A stretch of DNA of 64,000 bases from the IMG/VR virus record IMGVR_UViG_3300014501_000002, positions 1 through 64,000 of that record; one strand, written 5' to 3'. The position numbers and the translations under genes are program-made. This DNA comes from a virus. Under the pieces are notes generated by a model, which saw only the letters and a program-made list of their open reading frames with translations, was not told the origin of the DNA and made no database searches. Numbering within the stretch: the first letter of the stretch is position 1; each line of letters starts with the position of its first letter. Positions 63,688 through 64,000 of this stretch are shown here, piece after piece.

Positions 63688-64000
63688 TATTCCACCTTTC
63701 CGAGTGTCCGGGAATACTCTTTATATTTTTCGATCTTATCCCACTTAGCGTTCTTAATCTTCACCAATTCTATAGGGCTCACAGACGGGATCTCTCCGCA
63801 AAATGTTAGAAAATCGATTATCGCGAGAAGATCGTTGATTTCGCCACGCAGCCGCTGCGCATTGGTCTTCCTCATTTCATCCGTCATCGCTCGGCCCGCA
63901 TTGATTACGTTCGTCGCCTGGGATTCCTCGGCGCCGAATTGAATCTGTTTCAGGGCACGCTGTGCAACTTCGGTGCACTCTTCGGCAAGCTTCGTGAGTA
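63687..64000 (-). CDS. MazG-like nucleotide pyrophosphohydrolase, partial (5' end outside window)
   Basis: The frame is open through the ATG at 63887 to the window edge. The extra part reads LTKLAEECTEVAQRALKQIQ, then FGAEE, and joins RLRGEINDLLAIIDFL. EEC.E near the edge and E-I-N-D downstream are the EExxE and ExxD motifs of all-alpha NTP pyrophosphohydrolases (MazG-like). Such phage enzymes hydrolyse NTPs or alarmone-like nucleotides. An internal ATG start at 63887 would remove half the active site, so I prefer the longer gene. Confidence 0.75.
   Translation of the reverse strand, partial: LTKLAEECTEVAQRALKQIQFGAEESQATNVINAGRAMTDEMRKTNAQRLRGEINDLLAIIDFLTFCGEIPSVSPIELVKIKNAKWDKIEKYKEYSRTLGKVE

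Overview
This window looks like part of a double-stranded DNA bacteriophage genome, at about half G+C. It carries a large terminase, portal, scaffold-like protein, major capsid protein, fibre-like proteins and very large virion proteins. There is no recognisable tape measure or sheath, so a short-tailed (podovirus-like) particle is most likely. A tyrosine recombinase suggests temperate ability. The host is not stated in the sequence. One secreted protein on the minus strand resembles small exported proteins I associate with Acidobacteria, so a soil acidobacterial host is a guess only.

Layout. 1-2304: mostly non-coding. It holds telomere-like tandem repeats, a 42-bp inverted repeat, a candidate large ornate RNA of about 520 nt with its own -10 box, a second folded stretch and an atypical tRNA-His. 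2323-5421: a run of very small plus-strand genes, with tRNA-Pro. 5448-8137: three fibre- or decoration-like virion genes (the first contains an ice-binding-like DUF3494 domain), with tRNA-Met between the first two. 8148-18847: a tightly overlapping sugar cassette with two enzymes for GDP-fucose (Gmd and a glycosyltransferase/GDP-fucose synthase fusion), a ColD-like dehydrase and about seven glycosyltransferases. The GT31-like, GT11 and GT6 enzymes together resemble the route to animal H and A/B histo-blood-group glycans. 18971-22599: small virion and membrane proteins and a histidine phosphatase. 22671-33125: packaging and head genes. terL carries an in-frame U UUU UUA slippery heptamer, and the capsid gene is split into four exons by three group I introns, two of which encode homing endonucleases. 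33256-45151: fibre-like proteins built from shuffled modules, connector-like proteins and a 1354-residue protein with a second DUF3494 domain. 45165-54148: two endonuclease genes, a GNAT-like protein and large low-complexity proteins that look like internal or ejection proteins. 54158-55078: small genes and hairpins. 55139-64000: a minus-strand early or accessory block with integrase, many overlapping small genes, two SprT-like metallopeptidases, a nucleotidyltransferase-like protein and, at the window edge, a MazG-like protein.

How it fits together. The sugar genes sit between virion protein genes, so glycosylation of the particle, or remodelling of the host surface, are the two natural readings. 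Eight homing-endonuclease-like genes (GIY-YIG, HNH and LAGLIDADG) have invaded coding-dense regions. Around one of them the base composition of the neighbouring gmd gene changes abruptly, as expected for a co-conversion tract. I recognised no endolysin, DNA polymerase or RNA polymerase here; those presumably lie outside the window.
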